A stretch of 64,000 bases of DNA from the NCBI GenBank assembly GCA_020747065.1, contig JAGMVK010000015.1, positions 124,001-188,000 of the forward strand, in the 5' to 3' direction. Both the position numbers and the translations under genes were made by a program. Origin of the DNA: Cadophora sp. MPI-SDFR-AT-0126. Taxonomy: Eukaryota > Ascomycota > Leotiomycetes > Helotiales > Ploettnerulaceae. Positions within the stretch are counted from its first letter, which is position 1, and each line of letters begins with the position of its first letter. Of the stretch, positions 45,764 through 56,389 are shown one piece after another. The notes under the pieces are model-generated. The model made no database searches and was not told the DNA's origin. It saw nothing but the letters and a program-made list of their open reading frames with translations.

Positions 45764-47696
45764 ATGGCACAGTCATCGGGAACGGTACCTGAAGCACCAC
45801 AGAACGACGATTACGACCTCGCCAAGCCTATCAACTCAACCTCTGGTCTTCGGCAAGGGCTGACTTCATACGGAGATCCGCACTTCTCCTTGTTCTTGAG
45901 AAAGGTGTTCATCAAAGCCCTTGGGTACAGCGAAGATGCCCTCTCAAGACCCATCATTGGGATCATCAACACATATTCGGCTCTCAATCCATGTCACGCA
46001 AATGTTCCTCAGCTCATCGAAGCGGCAAAACGAGGCGTCCATCTGCAGGGTGGACTTGCTGTTGACTTCCCGACTATATCTATCGCGGAGTCATTCTCAT
46101 CGCCAACGAGCATGTTCCTCAGGAATCTGATGAGTATGGATACTGAGGAGATGATTAAGGCCCAGCCGCTGGATGCATGCATCATGATCGGAGGTATGTC
46201 TCTCGACCCAAGAGTGGGGAACTTTTATTTACACAATCTCAGGCTGTGACAAAACTGTACCTGCTCAGTTGATGGGTGGGATATCTGCAAACAGACCAGT
46301 CCTACCCCTGATAACTGGCCCAATGATGCCAGGTAGCTACAGAGGCAAGCGACTTGGTGCATGTACAGATTGCAGAAACAACTGGGCATCGTATAGAGCC
46401 GGAACAATCGACATGGAGGACATCAGTATGCTGAATGAAGAATTAGCACCAACTGTAAGCACGCCATACATTCATCTGATCTACATCTCTAACAGCACAC
46501 AGGTGGGTACATGTGGAGTTATGGGAACAGCAAGCACGATGGCTTGTATTACCGCGGCACTAGGATTCATGCCACTCAGAGGAGCTTCTGCTCCTGCAGT
46601 CTCTTCAGCTCGCCTCAGAATAGCAGAGGAAACCGGAGCAAATGCCGTGGCAGTTGCAGCAGCAAAGCGTAGGCCGCAAGAGATGCTCTCAAAGGAGTCT
46701 TTCTTAAACGCAATTACTGTTCTCCAAGCAATCGGCGGATCGACAAATGCCGTGGTCCATCTTATGGCTATCATTAATAGGCACCCCAATGTCCAAGGAC
46801 AAATAAGTCTGGAGACATTCGACGAGATCGGGAGGAATGTGCCTTTATTGATAGATCTGAAACCAAGTGGAGATAACTACATGACCGACTTCCATAACGC
46901 TGGCGGAATGTTGGGGTTACTCCATGTATTGCGCCCACTGCTGCATCTTCAAGCAATGACGATCACGGGTAAGACACTGGGAGAAGTCCTTGACAGTTCA
47001 CCCTTCCGCACCTTCGAGTTTTCCTCCGAGATCATTCGTCCCCTCTCGAATCCACTTCACCCAAACTCCTCACTCGTGGTTCTACGTGGAAATCTAGCAC
47101 CAAAGGGAGCTGTTATGAAAGCATCTGCATCGAAAGACCGCCGCCTACTCCAACACTCAGGTCCAGCTGTTGTGTTCAAGAACTCCACAGATCTCGCGTT
47201 ACGTCTAGATGACCCAGAACTTCCAGTCACCAAAGATTCTGTCTTGGTACTTCAAGGCATCGGACCAATCGGTAATCCGGGCATGCCGGAAGCTGGACTT
47301 ATTCCAATACCCCGGAAACTGGCCGCGGAAGGCGTGACGGACATGTTACGGCTTTCTGACGGCAGAATGTCTGGCACTGCAGGAGGGACTATCATACTTC
47401 ACATTTCGCCAGAGTCCGTGGTTCCAAGTTCGGTGTTAGGAGTTGTCCAGGACGGGGATATCATTACTTGCGATGTTGAAAAGCGTATCCTGCGACTTGA
47501 AGTAAGCGAGGAGGAGATTCATAGACGGGTGGCCGAGCGCGAGAATGCTGCTGCTGCGGCGGGGGAGGGAGTTTGGAAGGAGCGGAAAGTTAAGCGTGGA
47601 TATAGAGGCTTGTATGAACGGTGTGTAAATCAGGCTGAAGAGGGCGCGGACTTTGATTTCTTGACTGCTGCTGGATTGGGAGAGGCATCGACTTGA
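45764..47696 (+). CDS. IlvD/EDD-family dehydratase (dihydroxy-acid or sugar-acid dehydratase)
   Basis: Exons 45764-46193, 46243-46454 and 46503-47696 give 611 residues. Motifs of the Fe-S dehydratases are present: NTYSALNPCHANV, then IGGCDKT restored by the first splice, GTCGVMGTASTMAC restored by the second, LQAIGGSTNAVVHL and SDGRMSGTAGGTI. The three cysteines in CHAN, GGCDK and GTCG are likely cluster ligands. No mitochondrial presequence is evident, which argues against the valine/isoleucine-pathway enzyme and for a cytosolic paralog acting on a sugar acid; this is inference. The second intron is 48 nt and divisible by three, so retention would not shift the frame. It is divergent from the SDR and convergent with the FAD monooxygenase. 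Confidence 0.92.
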
Positions 47697-47853
47697 ACAT
47701 TTATTTTTGTGAGAAAGATAGGAAATTGTGTAGCGTAATCAGCACTGAGCATGGCGCATACTGTCTGGACCAGCATTTTGTCGATTACCCTTGATGTCTA
47801 GAATGCTACCGCACAAATCGCTGGAAGATACAGTCTTACGACGGCCCCTCCTT

Positions 47854-49317
47854 TCAAATCCTTGACCGCCCTGTCGTATCATCAAAGTACTCCCGTAACG
47901 TCTGTTCCGTATCATACGTGAAAACCCAAGAAGTGAATCCAGGCGACCCAAAAACAGCATTCATATCAGGTTTCGGCGTGATCACATCCTTCGTAGCTTG
48001 GGTTACCTCGAGCAGACTCTTGCTGTACATCTCATCGCGGACCACTTGCTCGGGTCCATCAGGCAGTCCGTACTGCTTTATATTACCTAGTGAAGTAGCT
48101 TTGATCTTCTCTGCTCGTGGTTTCCGAATATCTTCATATGCTTGAGTGAGCCGTGGGATGTCTTCTGAAGACTGGGCTCTTGCGAGGCAGCCGGCCAGAA
48201 TTGCGGCGTCTTCTACGGCTTGGGTTGCGCCCTAGACATATTAGTGGTCCGGCAGCTACAGGAAATTGAAGAAAGTACCTGTGCCATGTACGGCACCATG
48301 GCATGAGCTGCGTCGCCCAGCAGTACCATCCTACCGTTCCCAGTCCTCCAGCTAGGTAAGTCTGGCACCTCACTTATCCTCCACTTGTGACACTCGGTCG
48401 TCGCTCCAAGGATGGCTTGCACAGTGTCTTCATAGTCGGCATAATCTTTCTTCAACTCATCTAAGTCAGCAATTTCACTCCAGACACCCGTGTCTGCAGT
48501 TCCGGGACCACAACAAACGACATTAAATAATTCGGTTCCTCGGATAGTGTACGCGACGATGTGTTGAGATGGTCCCAGCCACACTGTTGCACTTGGCTGA
48601 AGGACCAAATGTGAGATAGCTGGATTGGAGAGCATTTGTTGACGGGTTAGGATGATACGGAATGCACAATCTGGTGTTGGATGAGGATGGATGTCTGGGA
48701 ACATGGCTGAGCGGATCCGAGATCCAATCCCTGAACCCAAATTAGTTACGATGTCGTTGACTTGAAGGAAGACATACCGTCTGCTCCTACTATCAGATCA
48801 GTCACAGTCATAGTTCCATCCTGGAGTATAAGAGAAGGCATCGATGTATCGACCGATACAACTTTCTTCCCGAACCTGACGACTGCACCAGCATCCAGAG
48901 CAGCATGATACAAAATTCTCTGATAATCAGCTCGGTGAATCGTCAGATTACTACCGGCCAATGTCAGCTTCTGCATTGCCCAGACTGAAACAGACGAGAA
49001 AGCACATACTAGTATCCATAAAGCCCCGGAGGAGTGGAACTATGCTTGCCCAACATCCGCCCATCCTTGTATCTCCGGATTACCAGACCTTCGGTTTTCG
49101 TCCCCTCTGTGTAGAAGATATCTTTCAGGCCCAGAGAGTCGAGGATCCGTAAAGCATTGGGACTGATCTGAATTCCGGCGCCGACTTCAGAGAGCTCTTG
49201 GCTGGCTTCGAGGACTTGGACTTGGTGGCCAGATTGAGCGAGGCAAGTTGCTGTAATTAGGCCGCCTAATCCGGCACCGACGATGGTTATTTTGAGAGAA
49301 GCGGGTGATTCTGGCAT
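47854..49317 (-). CDS. FAD-dependent monooxygenase, salicylate-hydroxylase-like
   Basis: Exons 49317-49010, 48950-48778, 48730-48279 and 48231-47854 give 436 residues. The dinucleotide-binding motif GAGLGG is at 14-19, GADG at about 158-161, and the FAD-binding GDAAHAM at 299-305. GAGIQISPNALRIL and TIHRADYQRIL are typical of group A flavoprotein hydroxylases that act on aromatic acids. No membrane segment is visible. The gene converges with the dehydratase (about 160 bp between stops), completing a likely three-gene catabolic group. The substrate cannot be read from the sequence. Confidence 0.92.
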
Positions 49318-49949
49318 ACTGAACGAGTATGAGAGACTTTTGGACTACTCCGGGTAACCCGTATTGGGGAAATTGGGCTTATTGGTACAAGAAGAGGTCG
49401 ACTTTGGGCAGTTAAACATCCATTGTATATCAGACCCAGCGACTTTGAAGTTGAAACGAGGTCATCATGCCCGCTTATATGCCGAGGCCGTGAATTGCTG
49501 TTTTACGTACGAGAGCAGGGCTTATTTCTTACTGTACTGACGAAGACCATTTTGAGTTTCTCGTGAAAGGATAAAGTTGTGCAAGTGGGACGACAAAGCA
49601 GCGCCGAAAGGGTTTGACTTTACAACGATGCAGACAAGAGCCATGGACAATTGCCGAATCATCACTGAGTTCGAGACAGTGAACCGAATTCCCAACCTTG
49701 CAGTAGTGATTGGATGTCGAGCATTAGCGGGGTAGCTGTCCCCCCGAATTCTTAGCCGGAGCTACACGAAAGGAGAAAAGCACACAGCGCCTTGCCAATG
49801 TCTGCTGAAAGGGACATCGAGGGAGAATAAATTATGTATTACTAAGTCTAGTGTCGAGCTTGAAAAGACGATGATACTGATGACTCCTTTCTGGTAACGG
49901 AGAGAAGCCGGAATAAACATTGCGGGGGGAGAAACCCCACCAAGCCCCA
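49318..49949. other. Intergenic region, no gene seen
   Basis: About 630 bp upstream of the monooxygenase and downstream of the 637-residue protein gene, both leftward. It contains the monooxygenase promoter. No repeat or gene is recognised. Confidence 0.5.
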
Positions 49950-51863
49950 CTACCTGGGAACGAAATAACCATCTGCCATAACAAGGGTATCTCTAACTGC
50001 TGCCCCATCTACTGGAGATCTAACGCCAAACTTATGAAAAGGAACTTTCCCAATTTGTCTCTGGGCGGTCATCCTGATGGACTGCCCACCACTTGTCCCA
50101 GGTCGGCCACTAATTTGAGGGACGGCATCTGGATGCCACGCGGGCTGATCCAAGATGTTTTCTGCCAACAAAACATCGTTCATTTCAGCAAGCATCGTTG
50201 CTTCGGCAGCTTCTGCATCTCCCGCGTGCAGCCCTCTCCGCAGTGCATCACGCTGTAAGGGATCGTCTGGACGAAGAAATCCCATCATGCGAATTTCTAT
50301 GACTCTTCGTTCAGGAGACCACTCTTCGTAATCACGTGTAAGACGAACAATGACAGTCATGTTTTGCGGTGCTTGCAACGATGTTGGTAAAGCTGACAAT
50401 ACTGCCTGGTACCACGTATCGCTGCTAGTCTTTGACGGTCCCATTGTTGGTTGCTTCAAGAATCGTGCCCAGCCAAAGTAGTATCCAGATAGACCTGTTG
50501 CTATGTTTGGAGGAATTCCTGTCAATGCCATACCTGGCATATTAAATTGCTCAGCTCCAGCTCTTGCTGGCTCGCTGTTTGCAATGAAACGGACAGGAAA
50601 TGGTGTCTGGGGACCACCCTCGAGCGTCGTATCCGACGTACCGGATCCAAATGTCGATGCATCTCGACTTTGGTTGACTTCCTTATCTGTATCCCTTCCT
50701 GAGGCCTTCATGATCCCATACGCAGCTGAAGTGGCTTGTTGAGTTACCCATGACGGCATAAATTTCTGAACTCGGTTTTGAACGACAGTTGCAACTGGGC
50801 CGACCACTCGCCCCGCTGTGTTCCTTGCATATGTTCCCAACGCTATCACTCCGAGCTCTAGGGGAAGTGTGGTCAGACTCGCACCTCGTATTGAGCCTGG
50901 GTTGGTGGACGAGGAGAGGACCCTAAAGACAGGGCTCGGGCAGAGCACCTTTTGTCTGTCTCCCAAGCAAAGCACTAGTTGGAAATAACCGTCTTCAGCT
51001 TCCTCCGGAATTCGTACAATAGCTGTTTCTCGAAGAATGTGATACTGTTGTTTAATTGATTTAGGTTTCTTGTGAAAATGTGCGATGTCTCTCTGCCATG
51101 CCCGTTCGTCGGTCGGCTTTAATTGCTCGGATCCGATATTCAACAAAGGTGTCACATTGATCCAATTGCCATTTCTTCCCATGAATGCTCGAGCCCGCAT
51201 TCCTGTTGTGCCACTCCATCCTTTACTTTGTAGCCATATAGTTCTCTCTGAAGGAAGCGGTTGGTCGGAAAAGATGGAAACGGCCAGCGTCGTTTTCGCT
51301 CCTTGATAGAAGACTAACCCATGGGAGTGCCGTAAGATTGTGAAGTGTTTCGTGCTCTCGACTGGGTGTGTTATCAGGCCACCTGCAAAGTGACGGGCTT
51401 CGCGAAAGGCGTCTTGCAGAAATGATGACTTAGATGACTGGGAGGACTGTGGTGTTGCGTTGCAGATTGACGGTGCGTTGTTTGACGACCGAACCTGCGA
51501 GAGGCCATTTACAGAAGAGGGGCCGCGAGACACTGGATCTGTACCGGCAGGACTGTAATACAGCTGCGAGTCCGTGATATTACCATGTAGTGTGGTAATC
51601 AAGGACAAGTCATGGCGAACAGGTACAGCCTGTATCGGAGGAGGTGGTGGGATTGGAGAATGCAAACGACTCTGTTTCAATCGCTCAAATTCTTCGAAGT
51701 ATATCGGCGCCGGAGCATTGTGGTTTCTCGAAGGTGCTGTTCTTGGTCGTTCGGCACAAACTGGTTTTCGTGGCACTCGAAACTGGTGTGTGTTGTTGGC
51801 GGCATGTGGAGATGGATTCCAGTCGACCTCTCGATAGGGAGGTGGAGGAGCTGAGAAGTCCAT
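49950..51863 (-). CDS. Uncharacterised fungal protein with possible riboflavin-kinase-like C-terminal domain
   Basis: A single exon encodes 637 residues. The first about 150 residues are Pro/Ser/Asn-rich and disordered (MDFSAPPPPYREVDW). A globular region with beta-strands follows (FTILRHSHGLVFYQGAKTTLAVSIFS). In the C-terminal half, PFPVRFIANSEP, then GYYFGWARF and MTVIVRLTRDYEEWSPERRVIEIRMMGF, resembles the strand order of the riboflavin kinase barrel (PFP.R, GVYYGWA, and a later Glu-containing strand), without the GRGSK.LGIPTAN motif. The fold is therefore suggestive but catalysis is not supported. I do not know its role. Confidence 0.83.
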   Translation of the reverse strand: MDFSAPPPPYREVDWNPSPHAANNTHQFRVPRKPVCAERPRTAPSRNHNAPAPIYFEEFERLKQSRLHSPIPPPPPIQAVPVRHDLSLITTLHGNITDSQLYYSPAGTDPVSRGPSSVNGLSQVRSSNNAPSICNATPQSSQSSKSSFLQDAFREARHFAGGLITHPVESTKHFTILRHSHGLVFYQGAKTTLAVSIFSDQPLPSERTIWLQSKGWSGTTGMRARAFMGRNGNWINVTPLLNIGSEQLKPTDERAWQRDIAHFHKKPKSIKQQYHILRETAIVRIPEEAEDGYFQLVLCLGDRQKVLCPSPVFRVLSSSTNPGSIRGASLTTLPLELGVIALGTYARNTAGRVVGPVATVVQNRVQKFMPSWVTQQATSAAYGIMKASGRDTDKEVNQSRDASTFGSGTSDTTLEGGPQTPFPVRFIANSEPARAGAEQFNMPGMALTGIPPNIATGLSGYYFGWARFLKQPTMGPSKTSSDTWYQAVLSALPTSLQAPQNMTVIVRLTRDYEEWSPERRVIEIRMMGFLRPDDPLQRDALRRGLHAGDAEAAEATMLAEMNDVLLAENILDQPAWHPDAVPQISGRPGTSGGQSIRMTAQRQIGKVPFHKFGVRSPVDGAAVRDTLVMADGYFVPR

Positions 51864-52061
51864 CAGTCAAGGCTCAGCTTCTCATGCACAACGTCAAATC
51901 GTTGATTTGAGTGGAATAGTGATCTTTGTGTTCCATCTTTGGATAGAATTATTTATCGGAAGTCGTCTAGATGGAGATTCCAAGATGTCACTTGTCCCGT
52001 ATTGGGCGAGGAAGAGATTATAGAATAGGGGGTGTTTCTTGTGTACGGTAGCCTTGTTGTA

Positions 52062-53362
52062 CAATCGGTTCCGGTAGGTGTTCGCCACTTTTGGTTTAGC
52101 GCCTATTCCACTTGCAACGCATATATCTCCACAACGAAAGTAGATATAATCAAGGTAAATATATTAAATTGAAACTATTCTAGTACTTAGTTGATCCTCC
52201 CTTGTTTTTTAAGTATAAAGTCAAGCGCCTTGGCATAGAGGCATTCAACTTCAGAAGCGATTCCTTAGAAATTGTAGGCCAGATTTTTTCTAACGCTTTT
52301 TCCATTATGCCTTGATTTTTGATTCTATGTCTCCTCTTCCTAATTAGAATCTTGATTTGCTTCCACAAATTCTGAATCGGCGAAAGATCGGGAGATTACG
52401 TAGGCCAGCGAAGCCTCTTAACTCCTTGCCTATCGAGCTAATTTGTCACGAGCTTTGCTTTATACCACAAAGCGTTGTCTTCTTGTATAACTACTTCCGG
52501 GCCGTACTTTCGTCTCATTCGTTGATAGAAAGGCATGAAATACTTTTTTATAGTCTTCAAGTATCGAGCCGCTGTCATAGTCCCACCCTTCGGAATAATC
52601 ACTAACGGGCCTATTTCGTTTCCGCAATAATAAGACTAAATACCAATAGTTGTCCTTCCTAACTTAAAGCTAGACTTCAAGTTCTTTTTAAGGTATTCTT
52701 TACCGGCGCCACGAGTCACGTAAAACACTAATCCATCGGCACCGACGTGGAAAGTAACCTCGTCGGACCAGCACACCTTATTCCAGTCTCGTTTGAGTGT
52801 TTTTTCCTCCTTACACCACACACGACGTTGATATTTGTGCTCTTCCTTTAAGAAAGGCTTCTTCCGAGGTCGACGCTTTGATTTGCCAGCGTTTTTGAGG
52901 ATTTTGCGTACGAGGTTTCGTCTAAGTTGCTTCGTCGATTTTAACGGAGTTGCGAGTGCGTGAAGAGTCGCTCTTGTGTCTTTATTTGCGTATCGTATAA
53001 GAGCACGATTATCCCGCGGAGTAGTTTTAGGTGCAGGGCCGTATCGAGGGAGGTTTTTATAGGCAGCGCGACCTCGTGCTTCGCAACGATCGATAATTAA
53101 GCGTACAGTAGAGCGGGGTAGGTCTTCAAGCTCCATAATTTGAGGAATCGAGTAGCCATCTTTCCAGCGAGTCCAAACTTCGGCTCTTCGAGTCGGAGAA
53201 GTCTCTCGACGGCTTGTTTTCGGCGCGCGACCCATGGTACAGGTTTTGGTGGAGAATAAGAGTGGTTTCGTTGCGTAGGATATATGGAGAGTGGGGTATA
53301 TGCCCTGCGAGTTACTACTCCAAAAGCGGTAAAATTAGCGAACACCTACCGGAACCGATTTG
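52062..53362 (-). mobile_element. Tc1/mariner-type DNA transposon
   Basis: The 1,301-bp element has terminal inverted repeats CAATCGGTTCCGGTAGGTGT at the left and CAAATCGGTTCCGGTAGGTG at the right (complement), and is flanked by TA at 52060-52061 and 53363-53364. It encodes one leftward transposase reading frame with three in-frame stops. The left TIR has lost one A relative to the right. It lies at the edge of the large AT-rich retrotransposon region. Confidence 0.92.
52180..53235 (-). pseudogene. Tc1/mariner transposase, inactivated
   Basis: The frame spans about 350 codons. An N-terminal helix-turn-helix region (SIPQIMELEDLPRSTVRLIIDR) precedes the DDE domain: CWSDE with Asp158, QEDNA with Asp253, and SPDLSPIQNLW. 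The third catalytic residue, normally Glu in PIENLW, reads Gln288 here, giving a DD34Q triad. Three stops interrupt the frame: TAG at 52638-52636, then two more before SPDL. The stops fit RIP; the Glu-to-Gln change (GAG to CAG) does not, so the protein may have been defective before RIP. Confidence 0.9.
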
Positions 53363-53598
53363 TACAATCTTTTTTATAACTAGTTTTAATCACGAGATTT
53401 AAGCGACCCCACTACTTTTTACATTTACCCCTCTTCTTTACCTTCTCTATAAAGTAATACATCTTAATAACTTTACTAAAATAACTTTAATTAATTTAAA
53501 AATTTTAAAAATTTAAAATGCTACTTAAATTAATATATAACTTATAGTATATATAAGAGTTAGTTTTAAAAAAAAAATAAGTAAAATTTAAAATAATA

Positions 53599-53814
53599 TG
53601 TTGGTCCACAGGCCTATACAGGACATGTCTCAGCTAGAATAGGGGGTAGGACCACTTGCGGAGGCGATTCGGTAGCGTTTCGGAGGCATTATATAGTCTG
53701 GTATCTCCCGCCCCCTCTTAGAAACACATAGATTTTTCATACTATTAAGCTTAATATATATATACATGATATTTACGTTTGATTTTTAGCTTATATTTAG
53801 TATTAAATTGATAC
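53599..53814 (+). repeat. Left LTR of the copia element
   Basis: It shares TCTCCCGCCCCCTCTTAGAAA and neighbouring blocks with the right LTR over 216 bp. It keeps more G/C (for example GAGGCGATTCGGTAGCGTTTCGGAGG) than the right copy, so RIP hit the two ends unequally. Confidence 0.88.
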
Positions 53815-56389
53815 TGATTAGTAATTAATACGTATTATAGAGCAGATAGGTTATAGTAAGAAAAGCAGTAACTTTAATATTAAGTACTTAACTATACTTA
53901 ATAGGTAATTCTTTGAAACTAAATTAATAAGTAGTGATTTAAGAGTAAGGGATAGGTATTATATTTAGATTATAAATCTTATATACTTATATATATAATA
54001 ATAGCGGCGATTCCTCTTTAATAATTATTAAATTAATTACTTAACTCTAGCTAAAGAGCTTTTAAGTAAATAATACTATATTTAAAAGACTATTAATTCA
54101 GATACGAATTATAGTTAAAGAAATACTAGTTGTTTTGGACTAGAAGAAAAGAGTAGAGGGGGAAGAGGAAGCAATAAAGGTAGTATAAATAAAGCTAAAG
54201 CTAATAGAGAAATTACTAGAGGATCTAATAAAGCTTTTGCAAAAGTTTTGGAAGCTCTTTTACGATAGTAGTAAAAAGAGTAAGTTCCTTTTCTAAAACT
54301 ACTAGGAGTACTTTGGAAATTAGTCTTTATTCTATTTTTCCTAGATAAGGAAATTAGAGCGGATTATATTATAGGACGTATTATAAGCTAATAGTATTTA
54401 TATATAATAAAATAGAGTACTAGTATTTATTACGTTAACTTAGATAGTACGAGCTAAAGATAATATTTAGCTAAAAGATTAATTAAGGTTATAGATTTAA
54501 AATACTCCTAAAACAGTATTAGACTAGATTCGGAGTACTTACTAAGTAATAACCTTAATTACCTAAATACTTTACTAGAGAGTACCTCTACTATATTAAT
54601 GTAATAAACTAATAGTAGTAATCAATTCTATTAAGTTAATTCCTTTAGAGGAGGAAAAGGGGACGCACTAACGTATTTAATTAAGAAGTAATTTCCTAAG
54701 GGCTAAGATATCTTAAAGCTTAGATAATTTTATTACTTCTATCTATATAAAACTCATTATTCTAGATAACGATTTATATAGCGTAATACTACTAATTCAT
54801 ATAAAGAGGGAGTTTATATTTACCCCTAGAAAAGGACCCCTAAATATAGCACTAATATAAAGACTGAATAAGAATCTGTTACTAAATCTAGTACTAGCCC
54901 CGGATATATACCCGCGGGATAAGTCTTTGCCCCTATTTGCAGGATCTAGACTTAACGGACTATATATAGAGTAAATACGATTATCTTAGTATATCTAAAA
55001 TATATTAACGCAGGGCTAATTAAAGTCCTTAGTAAGCCTTAGTAAGATATATATAAAAGAGCTTTAGTATAGTAGATCTAAAAATTACTTAGATAAGAAA
55101 CTATATATCTTTACTAATTTTTACTAGAAAGTTAGTGTTAATTATAATATTTAGTACTAGATATTTCCGATAATACTCCGGAATAGAGTAAGTTTATACT
55201 ATTATTAATACTTATAAAATAAGGGGTATAAATTTAATAATCTTATTAAAGTAACACGTATTAACTTTAAGATAGAGGAGAGAGTTAACTAATTCCTTAA
55301 TTACTAGTTTAGCCTGACTTTCTTATTATTTTAAGCCGAGCCTTACTAGAAAGGCAGGCTAATTTTAGCTTAATTAGAGAGCTTTACTAAAGAACTGTAA
55401 AGTATCTAACTTAGCCTTAAAAATAATAATATACAAAACGATAAGACATTACGTAATAAGCTTATATAGGGAGTATTTGGAAACCTACTCTTCAAGATAG
55501 CGTTATTTTAAGTACTACTTATATTCCCTATATTAATAAATAGCCTTTACACGGCTTTAAGCGTAAAAACAACTTATAAGTCAGGATTATAAGTAGGAAA
55601 ATACACTAGGTTAAGGCCGAATTACTATTATTCCTATATAGTAAATAGAAGAGCCCTTTATTTAGATTAGAGGATGAAATTTTTAGTAAGTAATAAATAT
55701 AGAACTAAATTCTAGCTTAAACTAGATTACATAGGGTATATTATTTATAAGAAGATAGATTACTATAATAGTTATTATTCTAATAAGAAGTAGAGAGTAT
55801 TAAAAGTAAAGTACTTTACTAAGTATAAAGTAAAAGGTATAAAGGTAACTAACAATTCTTTTAAGGCTTACTTAGCATATACTAAGAGAACTAGATTAGA
55901 TTCAGATTAGAACTAGGAAGGTTCTGAAATTTAGAAAGATAATTTAAATTCCTAAGATTCTAATACTTTATTATATTCTAATAATTTATTAATTAATTCT
56001 AATAGCAGAAATAAAGATAAAAAAGCTTTTTTTATAACTATATTTATAGTAAGTAAGGCAGAGTATAATATATAAGATGTAATAAAAAGGCTTAATAAAT
56101 AGAAGGTATTATATATACTAGAGAGTAGAATTCAAAAACTACCCTAGGAAAAGAAGTATATAATATAATAAATAAATCAATTCTTTTAAAATCTTCTTAT
56201 TAATATAGGAGTGTCTAGTAAGAATATAGGAGGTATTAATTAATTATATGCGTTATAGTAAGTTCGGAATATTAAGTATAATACTAGTTAATTAAGTAGA
56301 AATCGGATCTAATTCAGAGCCGGTTCTTATACCTCTCTAAGGATTACTACAGTAGATACCCTAGTTAGGGTTTTAGACTTCTATATTAT

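Noticed and set aside
51574..51910. Several rightward open frames of 80-88 codons
   Set aside because: Antisense shadows of the proline-rich start of the 637-residue protein.
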